A stretch of DNA of 64,000 nt from Bosea sp. PAMC 26642 (GCF_001562255.1 NZ_CP014301.1:3038001-3102000); one strand, 5' to 3'. Positions 36,475 to 45,548 are shown, counted from the first letter of the stretch. Program-made: numbers and translations. The notes: a model not told the origin generated them from the sequence alone.

Positions 36475-37149
36475 ATGCCGGAGATTTCGCTTGCCGAGTT
36501 GGGCATGTCGGGCGATTCTACGGTCGCGTTCAGCGAGCGCGACCCGGTGCGGACGGTCGATGACCGCAATGGCGTCGATGCGCGCGGCGGCGTCGATATC
36601 GGCACGCGGCTGTTGAAGTTGCGTAAGAGTCGCCGCCTTACCTTGCAGGATGTCAGCGTGCTGACCGGCGTATCAGCTTCGGCGTTCTCCAAGATCGAGC
36701 GCAACGAGCTCTCGCCGACGATCTCGACCATGCAGCGGATTGCGCAGGGCCTGGGGATCGAATTGGTGACCCTGCTGACGGATCAAGACAACAGTCTCGG
36801 CAACGTCGGCGGGCGGCGGAGCATAAGCAGGGCTGGGGCCGGCAGCCGCCACACGACGGGCACCTGCAATAACGTTCTGCTGTGCGCGGATCTGAAGAAC
36901 AAGCGCGCGACGCCGATCCTGACCACGGTGACGGCGCGTTCTCCGGACGAATATCCGGCTTGGGCGAAGTCCGAGGCGGAAATCTTCGTTACGGTGCTTG
37001 ACGGCACGCTCATCGTTCACAGCCGCCTCTACGAGCCGCTCGAGCTCAACAAGGGCGACTCGGTCTATTACGATGCCACGACCGAGCACACGTGGACCTC
37101 GAAGGGGCCGACGGACGCCGCAGTGCTCTGGGTTCTCGTGGATATCTGA
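36475..37149 (+). CDS. XRE-cupin transcriptional regulator
   Basis: A 224-residue protein with an HTH at about 45-98 (GTRLLKLRKSRRLTLQDVSV, SASAFSKIERNELSPTISTM). The C-terminal cupin is at about 145-222 (EIFVTVLDGTLIVHSRLYEP, LELNKGDSVYYDATTEHTW). Such regulators sense a small metabolite in the cupin and control adjacent catabolic genes. ATG 36475 follows GAGGGAGCAATTA; an upstream in-frame codon lacks this. It is divergent from the nine-gene cargo operon, which is probably its target. Confidence 0.85.
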   Translation: MPEISLAELGMSGDSTVAFSERDPVRTVDDRNGVDARGGVDIGTRLLKLRKSRRLTLQDVSVLTGVSASAFSKIERNELSPTISTMQRIAQGLGIELVTLLTDQDNSLGNVGGRRSISRAGAGSRHTTGTCNNVLLCADLKNKRATPILTTVTARSPDEYPAWAKSEAEIFVTVLDGTLIVHSRLYEPLELNKGDSVYYDATTEHTWTSKGPTDAAVLWVLVDI

Positions 37150-37726
37150 CGGAGTCTGGACAGGGAGTAGATCAGTTAGTGACGGATTGCCCTCTCTTGC
37201 GTCATTCGGCGCTACCGAAATAGCGGCCCGTTGGCTGCCGCACTACTTAACGTGTGAAATCTAGTTACGCGCATGGAGGCGGGACAAGCGTTTCAGGCCG
37301 CTTCCGCAGGCGCCTCGAATGCCACGCCTTAGTTGCTCATTGCTTCATTCGCGAGGTCGCGAAGTCTCGATGAAGCTCGAAATGCTTCCCGTCGATCAGC
37401 GCGACAACGGCACGATGTGGTAGCTGCATCAGTCCCAAATCAGGTGATCCGACCAGACGTGATGCGGCAGCAAAAGCTGAGATGCTATCGAGGGAGCGAG
37501 TCCAGGACCCGGCAGCGCTCTACCTGGTCATGCTGAACCAGACCCAGAGCATATCGTTCCACCACAGCAGCAAGTGGCGCCCTAGGAGAGCGCCTTGGCA
37601 GCGGGTATGGCGAACCACATGCTAGGCCACGCGACCTCGTCCTGGCCGATCTTGCCGCGGGCTACATCACAATACACCGGCCGAACCCGACTACGAACTC
37701 CACGCCAAACAGCAGGACGACAGATC
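37150..37726. other. 577 bp without a recognisable gene
   Basis: No open frame here has coding-like composition or a recognisable family. It separates the regulator from the SDR gene. Some stretches look like broken coding DNA, but I could not assign them. Confidence 0.5.
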
Positions 37727-38479
37727 ATGACCGCTAGACCCATCGCCTTGGTAACCGGCGCCGCGCAAGGCATCGGCTATGCCTGCGCCGAAGCCATCGC
37801 CGAAAGCGGCGCACGTCTTGTGCTCGCCGACATCAATGCCGAGGGGGTCACGGCTGCTGCAGAGCGGCTGGGCGGCGGCGCCGTCGGGATGGTCTGTGAT
37901 ATGGCTGAACCCGAGCAGATCGCGGCGCTGTTTGCCCGGATTGCCGAGGAGATCGGTCCGATCTCGATTCTCGTCAACAATGCCGGCATCGCGTTGCCCG
38001 GCGATTTCCTGGAGACGTCTCTGGAGCAATTCCGCAAGGTCATCGACATCAATTTGATTGGTGTCTTCCTGGCGACCCAACACGCAGCGAAGGCGATGGT
38101 TGCAAATGGCACAAAGGGATCGATCGTCAACATGTCGTCGATCAACGCAGTTCTGGCGATCCCGACGATCGCCGCCTATTGCGCGTCCAAGGGCGGCGTG
38201 ATGCAGCTTACCAAGGCGACCTCGCTCGCGCTGGCGCCCCATGGCATCCGTGTAAACGCCGTCGGCCCCGGTTCGATCGACACGAGCATGCTGGCAGCCG
38301 TCAATGCCAACCCGAAGGCAATTGCCACCGTGATGTCGCGCACGCCGCTGCAACGCCTGGGCACAGCGCGCGAAATCGGCGACGTCGTCGCCTTTCTCGC
38401 CAGCGAGAAGGCCGCTTACATCACCGGCGAGACGATCTATGTCGATGGCGGCAGGGCCGCACTGAACTACACCTGTTGA
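37727..38479 (+). CDS. Short-chain dehydrogenase/reductase
   Basis: A 250-residue classical SDR. NAD(P) site VTGAAQGIGYA (9-19), NNAG motif, catalytic Ser in NMSSINAV and Tyr/Lys in AAYCASKGG, and the C-terminal YITGETIYVDGG. The acidic residue in LVLADINAEG favours NAD. It interconverts an alcohol and a ketone; substrate unknown. ATG 37727 follows AGGAC. It may belong with the metabolic cargo, although 577 bp separate it from the regulator. Confidence 0.88.
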   Translation: MTARPIALVTGAAQGIGYACAEAIAESGARLVLADINAEGVTAAAERLGGGAVGMVCDMAEPEQIAALFARIAEEIGPISILVNNAGIALPGDFLETSLEQFRKVIDINLIGVFLATQHAAKAMVANGTKGSIVNMSSINAVLAIPTIAAYCASKGGVMQLTKATSLALAPHGIRVNAVGPGSIDTSMLAAVNANPKAIATVMSRTPLQRLGTAREIGDVVAFLASEKAAYITGETIYVDGGRAALNYTC

Positions 38480-38713
38480 ACCCGTGACGAACTTTTTACA
38501 GGTTCGTTGGCCGGCGTCCGCAAGGCGCATGCGTTCGGTAGCACGTGCCCGCTCGTATAAAGATGTCTATTTACGGAAAACTGCCCCAGCAGCGGACTTC
38601 TTGGCCTCGGCAACGCGCCACTTCCGGAATAAGGCCTCCGTGGCCCGCCCCCGCAGCGGAACTTCCACACCTCCCTCCCGTTGCCGCTTTGCTTAACAGA
38701 GGAGGAACCGGTC

Positions 38714-38953
38714 ATGATGTTCGTCGAACAGATCAAAGAGGGTCAGAAGGTTGTAGGCTCGGACGGTGCTCATGTCGGTACTGTCGATGGTCTTAGTGGG
38801 CAGTTGTTGAAGCTGAAAAAGAATGACCCGGAATCAGGCGGATCGCATCACTACCTTGATATCGGGCTGGTCGTGGCCCTTGATGACGAGACGTTGAAGT
38901 TGATTGTTCCAGCGGCCGAAGCAAAGGAGCGTTGGTCCGAGGCTACCGAGTGA
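38714..38953 (+). CDS. DUF2171 domain protein
   Basis: A 79-residue PRC-barrel-like small protein ([20 protein letters not shown], then [20 protein letters not shown]). Such proteins are common in soil alphaproteobacteria, often near stress genes, and have no proven function. ATG 38714 has AGAGGAGG at a good distance. It lies just upstream of, and in the same frame as, the broken DNA ligase. Confidence 0.75.
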   Translation: MMFVEQIKEGQKVVGSDGAHVGTVDGLSGQLLKLKKNDPESGGSHHYLDIGLVVALDDETLKLIVPAAEAKERWSEATE

Positions 38954-38974
38954 GCTCCGTCCGTCAGAGAGATT

Positions 38975-39808
38975 GTGTGGTTGGCTTATTCGCCGCCGGA
39001 GCCGCCACAGCGGTTAGCGTCCAAGCTTCCGACCATCGCTCACGATATGCGAGACCTGAAAGTCGACAGCGCCATTCTCGACGGCGAGGCGGTCGTCCTG
39101 GACGATCGGGGGGCCTCAGACTTCGGCGCGCTGCAGCAGGCCCTTGGCGGTCGAGGTGGAAGGCGGTCTTCAGCGTCGGCGCTGCTCTATGCCTTTGATC
39201 TGCTCTATCTGAACGGGCACGACCTTCGATCCATGCCGCTGGCGGACCGGCGCGCCATGCTCGAAGACCTGATCGGGAAGCAGCACTCGTCGATCAGAAT
39301 GAGCGAAGAGGTAGATTCCGAGGGCGCGCCCTTCCTGAAGCTCGCCTGCGAGCTGGGCCTTGAGGGAATCATCGCCAAGCGTCTGGACGCGCCCTACAGG
39401 TCCGGCCGGGGCGGGGACTGGCTCAAGATCAAGTGCGTCCAGTCTGAGACTTTCCTGATCATCGGCTACGAGCCATCTGCAGCGGCGCTCGGCGGCATCG
39501 GGCGCCTGCTCTTGGCAGCGCGGAAGGGCAAGACGCTGGCATATGTGGGGAGCGTTGGGACGGGCTTCACAACCAAGACGGCGACCGAGCTCAAGCGCCG
39601 CCTGATGAGCGTCCTGATCGAGAAATCAGCAGTTGCAGGCGTGACCACCAAAGGAATGCGTTGGGTCGAACCGACGCTCGCCGCCGAGGTCGATTTCAGG
39701 GCCTGGACGGGTGACGGAAAGCTCCGGCACGCATCGTTCAAAAGCGTGCGCGACGATGCTGACGTCGGCCAGATCTACGCGCTTGATCCGATCAGCCCCG
39801 GCGCCTGA
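38975..39808 (+). pseudogene. N-terminally truncated ATP-dependent DNA ligase (LigD type)
   Basis: The visible 277 codons begin at about ligase motif Ia and include motif III (ILDGEAVVLDDRGASDFG), motif IV (LEGIIAKRLDAPYRSGR), motif V (WLKIKCVQ) and the OB-fold domain ending GKLRHASFKSVRDDADVGQI. The adenylation motif with the catalytic Lys (KxDG), normally about 45 residues before motif III, is missing. The frame opens directly after the DUF2171 stop. A ligase from this reading frame could not self-adenylate, so I call it a remnant. The intact family works in NHEJ repair with Ku; no ku is seen. Confidence 0.8.
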
Positions 39809-39917
39809 TATCGGACAGCCGTTGGTCTCGGCTCACATGCAGGCGCCGGTCTGGGACGGAAAGCATCGACCCGCAACTCAGTCCAGCGTTACGCTTTTTC
39901 TCTGCTTGCGGGGAGCA

Positions 39918-39947
39918 TGAAAAGGCCCCCGGATTTCTCCGGAGGCT
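39918..39947 (-). terminator. Terminator of the stress-protein gene
   Basis: On the minus strand GCCTCCGGA, loop GAAA and TCCGGGGGC are followed by CTTTT. It lies 24 bp past the stop of the gene at 39971-40534. Confidence 0.75.
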
Positions 39948-39970
39948 TCGGTGTCCGTAGGCGTTGAAGA

Positions 39971-40534
39971 TCAGACGACTGGCGGCGTCATACGGCCGGA
40001 CGCGGTTGCCTCGCGATCGTAGGGATCGGCGTTTTCGTCAAAGCGCGACCAGCCCTCCTGGCGATACTGAGCTGTCCGCTCGGTGCGATCGATCGGTTTC
40101 GCTCCGTCAAGAATCGCCTCGACGTTCAACACTTGATCGGCCTCTGCACGGACGGATACGACCGAGCCGCCGCGACGGACGGTCTCGGCGTAATAGTTTG
40201 CTTCGTCCTCGTCGTGGCCTTCCTTGATGAAGGAGCCGACTAGGCCGCCCGCAGCTGCACCCGCGACTGCGCCGACTGCGGTTGCAGCGAGCCAACCGGC
40301 CGCGACGACAGGGCCGACGCCGGGAATGGCCAGCAGGCCCAGACCGGTAAGAAGGCCGGCTGCGCCACCAACGCCCGCGCCAATGCCGGCACCTTCCTCG
40401 GCATTGGTCTCACCGTCGCCATTGCGGCCGACGATGCTGACGTTGCTGCTGGAAATGCCGGCTTCCTCAAGCCGCTCGACAACTGAGCGGGCGGTTTCGT
40501 AGTCGCCGTAGGACCGAGTAAGCGTGCGGGTCAT
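39971..40534 (-). CDS. Glycine-zipper general stress-like protein
   Basis: A 187-residue protein. The N-terminal part (RSYGDYETARSVVERLEEAG, ISSSNVSIVGRNG) resembles the YflT/DUF1269-type general stress domain. A Gly/Ala-rich double membrane-like segment (GAGIGAGVGGAAGLLTGLGL and AVGAVAGAAAGGLVGSFIKE) follows, then a charged tail. The order suggests membrane association. ATG 40534 is chosen over 40567 because relatives start MTRT-like; TTGGAGA precedes it. It lies just downstream of a secreted small protein on the same strand. Confidence 0.7.
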   Translation of the reverse strand: MTRTLTRSYGDYETARSVVERLEEAGISSSNVSIVGRNGDGETNAEEGAGIGAGVGGAAGLLTGLGLLAIPGVGPVVAAGWLAATAVGAVAGAAAGGLVGSFIKEGHDEDEANYYAETVRRGGSVVSVRAEADQVLNVEAILDGAKPIDRTERTAQYRQEGWSRFDENADPYDREATASGRMTPPVV

Positions 40535-40570
40535 GTTGGTCTCCAAAGGTCTAGGTGAGAGGGGCATCCG

Positions 40571-40864
40571 TCAGTTCTTGACGATGTTGCCGCGGTAATC
40601 GACCGAGACGTTAACCTCGGTGCCGGCGTTGGTGGCCTTGCCCTTCCAGACGCCATTGTCGTCCTTCGTCAGGCCGGTCACGTTGGTGTAGCCGTTGGCC
40701 TCCAGCCGGCTCTTCGCCTGGCCCTCGGTGAAGCTGTTGGCGCCCGGCAGCGGGGCATTGGCATCTACCGGCGAGGTCGGCGTCGGTGCGGTCGTAGACG
40801 TCTGGGCCACGGCGCCGAAGGAGGTCGCGGTGGCGATCAACGAAGCGATGATCAGCTTTTTCAT
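40571..40864 (-). CDS. Small exported PepSY-like protein
   Basis: A 97-residue protein with signal peptide KKLIIASLIATATSFGAVAQ and a mature part with FTEGQAKSRLEANGYTNVTG and WKGKATNAGTEVNVSVDYRG. The latter matches the small YPEB/PepSY-type fold. Function unknown. It lies 36 bp upstream of the stress protein gene and is probably cotranscribed. Confidence 0.7.
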   Translation of the reverse strand: MKKLIIASLIATATSFGAVAQTSTTAPTPTSPVDANAPLPGANSFTEGQAKSRLEANGYTNVTGLTKDDNGVWKGKATNAGTEVNVSVDYRGNIVKN

Positions 40865-41089
40865 GGTGGTCTCCCGATGGGGTTGCGGCTGTGCCGCGAT
40901 GCCCGGGAAAACGGCACTTGCTCAGATTGGTTCCATTCCAAACACGAGGGCGTGAGCGGAATTCGAGCGGCCTTTCACAGGGGGCGACGATTAACGGAGA
41001 GCTAAGGATAACCCGGACAATTCTTTCTATCGGCAGGCAACAACTATCTCCGGCGGTAGTTGGCTAACTGTCACAACCGGAAGTTCGCT

Positions 41090-41443
41090 ATGGCAATCCT
41101 GGTCCTAGTCGTCGAAGACGAGCCCATCATCCGCATGAACACGGTCGCGATGGTAGAGGACGCGGGCTACGAGGTCGTCGATGTCTCGAACGCAGACGAT
41201 GCCATCCTGCTCCTGGAAGCCCGTCCCGAGATTCGTGTTGTCTTCTCAGACATCGAGATGCCCGGATCGATGGATGGCCTGAAGCTGATCCACACCATCC
41301 GGAGGCGCTGGCCACCGGCGGTCCTGATTCTGGCATCTGGCCGCATCATGCCGCACATCGAGGACATGCCGCGGGATACCGCCTTCCTTAGGAAGCCGTA
41401 TGCGGAACGAGATCTCCTGAAAGCGTTGGAAGCGGCCGCCTAG
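41090..41443 (+). CDS. Single-domain response regulator
   Basis: A 117-residue CheY-like receiver: acidic pair VVEDEP, phospho-acceptor Asp in VVFSDIEMPGSMDG, Lys in FLRKPYAE. There is no output domain, so it acts through protein contacts. ATG 41090 is preferred to an upstream TTG. Its last 56 bp overlap the 3' end of the opposite-strand response regulator. Confidence 0.85.
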   Translation: MAILVLVVEDEPIIRMNTVAMVEDAGYEVVDVSNADDAILLLEARPEIRVVFSDIEMPGSMDGLKLIHTIRRRWPPAVLILASGRIMPHIEDMPRDTAFLRKPYAERDLLKALEAAA

Positions 41444-41807
41444 ACAACGCTTCAGAGACAGCCGTCACGATCCTCTGGCCTGGCGCCGGCTTCTCCAGCC
41501 AGATTCCGTTGGCAAAGATCGGGTCGAGGGTCTCGTCGGTATCCGAGCCACCCGAGAAGATTACGAACGGGATACCCAGCTCGACCAGCCGCTTGGCCAC
41601 CGGCTCGCACGATCCGTCCAGCAGGTGCATGTCGAGGAGGGCAACGTCGGCGTGGTACGTGCCGAGCCATTCCAGTGCAGCCGCGCACGTCGCCAAGGTT
41701 GCCTTAACCACCAGGCCGGCGTCCGTCAGGATGCCTTCCAAGTCCATCGCGATGATGGTCTCATCTTCGAGGACGAGAACGCTCTTCCCCCCGGTAGGCG
41801 TGCTCAT
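41388..41807 (-). CDS. Single-domain response regulator
   Basis: A 139-residue receiver: VLVLEDETIIAMDLEGIL, phospho-acceptor Asp in VALLDMHLLDG, Lys in WLEKPAPG, Ser/Thr position in VIFSGGSD. It is related to receivers that work with HWE-type kinases in this group. Convergent with, and overlapping, the receiver at 41090. No histidine kinase gene adjoins either. Confidence 0.85.
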   Translation of the reverse strand: MSTPTGGKSVLVLEDETIIAMDLEGILTDAGLVVKATLATCAAALEWLGTYHADVALLDMHLLDGSCEPVAKRLVELGIPFVIFSGGSDTDETLDPIFANGIWLEKPAPGQRIVTAVSEALSRRPLPTLSGDLVPHTAS

Positions 41808-41929
41808 TCGGTCAACCCCGACGATGCTTCTTAGAATCTCTATAGAGTGTGCCTATAGCCGATACGGGACTGGAGGCAACAGCGGCCCGTCGCACGGGTC
41901 GATTAGGTGGCGAGCCTTCGCCAAACAGG

Positions 41930-42007
41930 GGCAAGCTCCGGCACGCATCGTTTCAGGGTGTGCGCGACGATGCGGATGCCGGGGAGATATTCATCCTCGC
42001 GACCTGA
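41930..42007 (+). pseudogene. C-terminal scrap of a second LigD-type ligase
   Basis: The translation GKLRHASFQGVRDDADAGEI ending in FILAT and a stop matches the C-terminus of the ligase remnant at 39808 (GKLRHASFKSVRDDADVGQI). DNA identity is high over about 50 bp. Nothing of the ligase lies upstream, so this is a second broken copy. Confidence 0.75.
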
Positions 42008-42095
42008 CGCGAGACCACTTGTCAAAGGTAATTGCGGAACTCCGCCCGCCGTCCTCGATTGATCGATCTCCTGGCGAGGGTATCGGTAGACGGCC

Positions 42096-42320
42096 ATGCG
42101 GAACGACAACTTGGTTTCAACCGCTGAGCTTGCTCGCGGAGACCTTGCGCTCATGCTGGCCGTTTGTGAGGTCGTCTGCATATCGACCAAGGCAACGTCC
42201 CTACAGGTGGAAGCCGCTACAAATACTCGGCGATCAATTGTCTCGGCGATCAACGGCGCGACAAAGTTAAAGGTCCAGGTCGCAAACGCTCGATTCGAAA
42301 AGCTAGTTGCCCTTCTCTAG
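42096..42320 (+). CDS. Possible small protein, unknown
   Basis: A 74-residue open frame (STAELARGDLALMLAVCEVV, ATNTRRSIVSAINGATKLKV) with an ATG start but weak ribosome site. No family is recognised; it may not be expressed. Confidence 0.35.
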   Translation: MRNDNLVSTAELARGDLALMLAVCEVVCISTKATSLQVEAATNTRRSIVSAINGATKLKVQVANARFEKLVALL

Positions 42321-42522
42321 GCGACGGCCCCCTTGCTCGAATCACAACCGATGCGCATTTTTCCAGGACGCTGCGGCGGGCCTGAACCCCAGGGTCTCGC
42401 GGAATAGTCGCCAGCGGAGAGAGGCCTCCGCTGGCGGCGATCCGTCTGACCGTTCGAGATCAGCTTCTAAGCAGCACCAGAAGCGTCTTCCTCCCGCCCC
42501 GACTGGCGGTCCGTCCGCATTT

Positions 42523-42774
42523 TCAGAGCGCCCGGATCTGCTCTTCGAATTCCTCCGGGATCAGCCCATGGCGCGCCAGGACTTCGATCGAGCTGACTTC
42601 CCCGGTGTCGTCATCTGCAACGACGTGAACGACCGCCAACCCCTCCGCCGTGCGGCCGAGGCGCTCGCCGTCCCGTAGGGCGTGATGCTTCGTTTTGGAC
42701 GCCACGCGCTGGCTCGGGACTAGCCGCTTTCGGTGCGTCTTGAAGGGCTGCAGAAAGAAGGTATCGACGTTCAT
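42523..42774 (-). CDS. Small protein divergent from umuD, unknown
   Basis: An 83-residue protein (VDTFFLQPFKTHRKRLVPSQ, EGLAVVHVVADDDTGEVSSI, ending PEEFEEQIRAL). Similar small proteins are frequent in Hyphomicrobiales, without known function. ATG 42774 has GGGGAG upstream. The only intergenic signal between it and umuD is a LexA box, so it may also be DNA-damage inducible. Confidence 0.6.
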   Translation of the reverse strand: MNVDTFFLQPFKTHRKRLVPSQRVASKTKHHALRDGERLGRTAEGLAVVHVVADDDTGEVSSIEVLARHGLIPEEFEEQIRAL

Positions 42775-42797
42775 GGCTTGACTCCCCGGCCGGCTAT

Positions 42798-42812
42798 GTT
42801 CTCATTACGTTC
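42798..42812 (+). promoter_or_regulatory. LexA (SOS) box upstream of umuD
   Basis: GTTC-TCATTAC-GTTC exactly matches the alphaproteobacterial LexA site GTTC-N7-GTTC. It is 21 bp before the umuD start and 23 bp before the divergent small gene. Confidence 0.85.
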
Positions 42813-42833
42813 TCATTTCGGGGAACGCAATCG

Positions 42834-43319
42834 ATGTCTGCTCAAACCCTTCGACACACGACCGACGGGGATCGCGTAGAGACGATGGCGAAGCCATGGA
42901 CCGCAGCGCCCGTCAGGCTCGGGCCGCCCATGTTGCTTCCGGTTTACCTGCGCGCGGTGCGAGCCGGCTTCCCCTCGCCGGCGGATGATTACCAGGATCA
43001 GCCCATCGATTTGTCACGCGCCCTTATCCAGAACGCGCCAGCCACCTTCATCATGACTGTGGCCGGCGACAGCGCGATCGACGTCGGTATATTCGATGGT
43101 AGCCTCATCACCGTCGATCGCAGCCTGGTCCCGCGGGATGGCGATGTGGTGGTTGTGGATGTGAACGGCGAGCGCTCGATCAAGATATTCCGGATTGCCG
43201 GCGGGCGGTCGTCGCTTACCTTCGGGAACCGGCGCTATCCCGAGTACGAGCCAGGGGCTGATGCCGAGATCGATATTTTCGGCGTCGTGACGAACACGGT
43301 GCGGCGCTTCCGGCGATGA
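42834..43319 (+). CDS. umuD: UmuD-like translesion polymerase subunit (S24 peptidase)
   Basis: A 161-residue protein. Self-cleavage site [10 protein letters not shown] between Ala44 and Gly45, catalytic Ser80 ([10 protein letters not shown]) and Lys117 (RSIKIF). The spacings 44 to 80 and 80 to 117 are identical to E. coli UmuD (24, 60, 97). The N-terminus is about 20 residues longer. After RecA-promoted cleavage it forms Pol V with UmuC. The umuC start overlaps its stop by 4 bp, and a LexA box lies upstream. Confidence 0.92.
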   Translation: MSAQTLRHTTDGDRVETMAKPWTAAPVRLGPPMLLPVYLRAVRAGFPSPADDYQDQPIDLSRALIQNAPATFIMTVAGDSAIDVGIFDGSLITVDRSLVPRDGDVVVVDVNGERSIKIFRIAGGRSSLTFGNRRYPEYEPGADAEIDIFGVVTNTVRRFRR

Positions 43320-44596
43320 GCCGGAGCTTCGCCCTCATCGACGGCAACAGCTTCTATTGCTCATGCGAGCGTGTGTTCGATCCCAAGCTCCGGCGCCGGC
43401 CCGTCATCGTCCTGTCGAACAACGACGGCTGCGCGGTCGCCAGGACTGCGGAGGCGAAGGCGCTCGGGATCAAGATGGGCGCGCCCATGTTTACGATTCG
43501 CGACCTCTGCAAGCGCGAGGGCGTGGTCGTGTTCTCGTCGAACTACACGCTCTATGGCGACATGAGCCGGCGGATGAACCGGGTCTACGAGGGGTTCGCT
43601 CCCGACATTGAGGTCTACTCGATCGACGAGAGCTTCCTCGATCTGACGCCCGTTGCGCCACAACATCGCGAAGAGCTCGGCCGCGACCTGCGAACGACCG
43701 TCTCGACCTGGACGGGCGTCCCGACCTGCGTTGGCATTGGGCCAACGAAGACGTTGGCCAAGCTCGCCAACAAGATCGCCAAGAGCACCCCGCAGCTCGG
43801 CGGTGTCTGCGACCTGACGAGCGACGAGGGCCGGCGCGAGTGGCTGCCTCTCGTCGCCCTGGAGGACGTATGGGGCATCGGGAGGGCCAGCCAGGCCAAG
43901 CTAAACGCCTTCGGCTGCAAGACCGCTGCAGACGTCGCCCGGCTCGACCCTAAGCTTGCCAGGAAGACGCTGACCGTCGTCGGCGAGCGGATCATCCATG
44001 AACTGCGAGGGCAGCCCTGCATCGACCTGGAGACCGTCGCGCCGACGCGGAAGGGTTGCGCGGTAACCCGGTCGTTCGCCGGCCGCGTCGAGTGTCTGGA
44101 CATGATGCAGGAGGCAATCGCCGCTCACGCGACCCGGCTGGGTGAGAAGCTTCGCCATCACGGCTTGGCGACGGATCATGTGACGGTGTTCTTCCACACC
44201 TCTCCGCACGATCGAGGGCCGGCGCGATCTGTCTCGACGACGGTCGATTTCCCCGAAGCCAGCAATGACACGCTGGTTCTGGTCCGGGCGGCGAAGTGGG
44301 GCGCCCGCCGCATTTGGAAAAGCGGCTATCGTTACGCCAAGGCCGGCCTGATGACGGTGGACATCGTGCCGCTCGAGGCTTCGCAGCGTGCGTTGATCGG
44401 TGCGCTCGATCGAGAGAAAAGCAGCCGCCTCATGAACGCCCTCGACGCCTGCAATGCTAGGCACGGCACGGGCGCTGTGTTCTCGGCCGCTGCCGGCATT
44501 GCCCGCCAGCGCAAGGCATGGATCACGAAGTTCGAGATGCGTTCGCCGCGATACACGACGCGGCTCGAGGAAGTGCCAGTCGTAGGGAGGGCGTGA
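43316..44596 (+). CDS. umuC: Translesion DNA polymerase V catalytic subunit UmuC
   Basis: A 426-residue Y-family polymerase. Catalytic acids are in [16 protein letters not shown] (N-terminal) and [11 protein letters not shown]. The YGDMSRRMN motif, helix-hairpin-helix ([16 protein letters not shown]) and little finger follow. The C-terminal DUF4113-like part ends near [10 protein letters not shown]. It copies damaged DNA with low fidelity. It is the second gene of the SOS-controlled operon and overlaps the next small gene by 1 bp. Confidence 0.94.
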   Translation: MSRSFALIDGNSFYCSCERVFDPKLRRRPVIVLSNNDGCAVARTAEAKALGIKMGAPMFTIRDLCKREGVVVFSSNYTLYGDMSRRMNRVYEGFAPDIEVYSIDESFLDLTPVAPQHREELGRDLRTTVSTWTGVPTCVGIGPTKTLAKLANKIAKSTPQLGGVCDLTSDEGRREWLPLVALEDVWGIGRASQAKLNAFGCKTAADVARLDPKLARKTLTVVGERIIHELRGQPCIDLETVAPTRKGCAVTRSFAGRVECLDMMQEAIAAHATRLGEKLRHHGLATDHVTVFFHTSPHDRGPARSVSTTVDFPEASNDTLVLVRAAKWGARRIWKSGYRYAKAGLMTVDIVPLEASQRALIGALDREKSSRLMNALDACNARHGTGAVFSAAAGIARQRKAWITKFEMRSPRYTTRLEEVPVVGRA

Positions 44597-44886
44597 TGAC
44601 GTTTGCGTACCAAGTGGAATTGAAACTTGATCCAACGGCAGACGGTGAACGACTAAGCCGAGTCGAAAGCTGGTGCACGGAATGGCAGCTCGGGTTCCGG
44701 ATATTGCAGACACTCGACCGCACCGTGCGAGTAGCTTTCGAAGACCCACGCTACGCCAGGGCGTTTCACTCGCAATTCGGCGGGGCCGTGGTTCCGATCG
44801 ACGACGTGAACCGGGCAATGGGAGCCGATGCCGATGCGGAGGACGCTTACGACCGGCTGGCCAACGAATACGATTTTCAGGCCTGA
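44596..44886 (+). CDS. Third gene of the umuDC operon, unknown
   Basis: A 96-residue acidic protein ([57 protein letters not shown]). ATG 44596 overlaps the umuC stop by one base and follows GGGAGGG, so it is translated with umuDC and would be SOS-induced. I recognise no family. Confidence 0.65.
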   Translation: MTFAYQVELKLDPTADGERLSRVESWCTEWQLGFRILQTLDRTVRVAFEDPRYARAFHSQFGGAVVPIDDVNRAMGADADAEDAYDRLANEYDFQA

Positions 44887-44965
44887 TCCTATATTCGTGT
44901 GAACCCGTTGCGTCTGATTTCCGTGCGATTACGATCCCGAAGCCCAACAAACATGAGGTTTCGAG

Positions 44966-45220
44966 ATGATAACCCAAAATGCAGCTGGCAACGACACTGC
45001 GTCGATTACCATTGAGTTGTCATCGAAGGGCCAAAGATCCTACGGGTCCAAATTTAAGATTGGCAAGATGACTCGATATGATGGCGTGGTCATAATCCAC
45101 TGCACCATGATATCTGGCGACGCGACATATACGGACGCAACGATTCGAGTCGGGCTGTCGTCCTTATCGACCCTGCTGACCAAAGCCGTCATGAGCTTGC
45201 CGGACCACGACGCCGAGTGA
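44966..45220 (+). CDS. Small protein, unknown
   Basis: An 84-residue, beta-rich protein (ASITIELSSKGQRSYGSKFK, DGVVIIHCTMISGDATYTDA). GAGG precedes ATG 44966. No family is recognised. Confidence 0.5.
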   Translation: MITQNAAGNDTASITIELSSKGQRSYGSKFKIGKMTRYDGVVIIHCTMISGDATYTDATIRVGLSSLSTLLTKAVMSLPDHDAE

Positions 45221-45248
45221 ACGCCAATCAATCCGTTTCCGGCCCGCC

Positions 45249-45473
45249 CTACATGCCGATCACTTTACCTGTCCGTGCGGCGATCTCGCGGGCAACAGCA
45301 CCCCAAAAGCGGTCAGCCTTTTCATTCCGCTCTGTGCGGGCTTTGCGACTGAGCCTTCTGGCCGCAAAGTATGCGCCGTCGCCCTCGTCGCGGATGAGTA
45401 TGCCCGCGGACAGCGAGACCGCGCTTTTCCAGGCCCTTCGTTTGGCAAGTATTTTTGACGTAAGACCGAACAT
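45249..45473 (-). CDS. Small protein, unknown
   Basis: A 74-residue basic protein (GLTSKILAKRRAWKSAVSLS, DEGDGAYFAARRLSRKARTE, FWGAVAREIAARTGKVIG). The pattern of an acidic DEGD, alternating Ala/Arg and a final W-x-x-V-A resembles small proteins common in alphaproteobacteria. A 321 bp frame on the other strand looks less like a real gene. Confidence 0.45.
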   Translation of the reverse strand: MFGLTSKILAKRRAWKSAVSLSAGILIRDEGDGAYFAARRLSRKARTERNEKADRFWGAVAREIAARTGKVIGM

Positions 45474-45548
45474 ACACCGATGTGATCGACTGCAAACATC
45501 GGGTCAATTCCATCCCCAAGTTCATAATAATCGTTAGGCTTACCTCGC

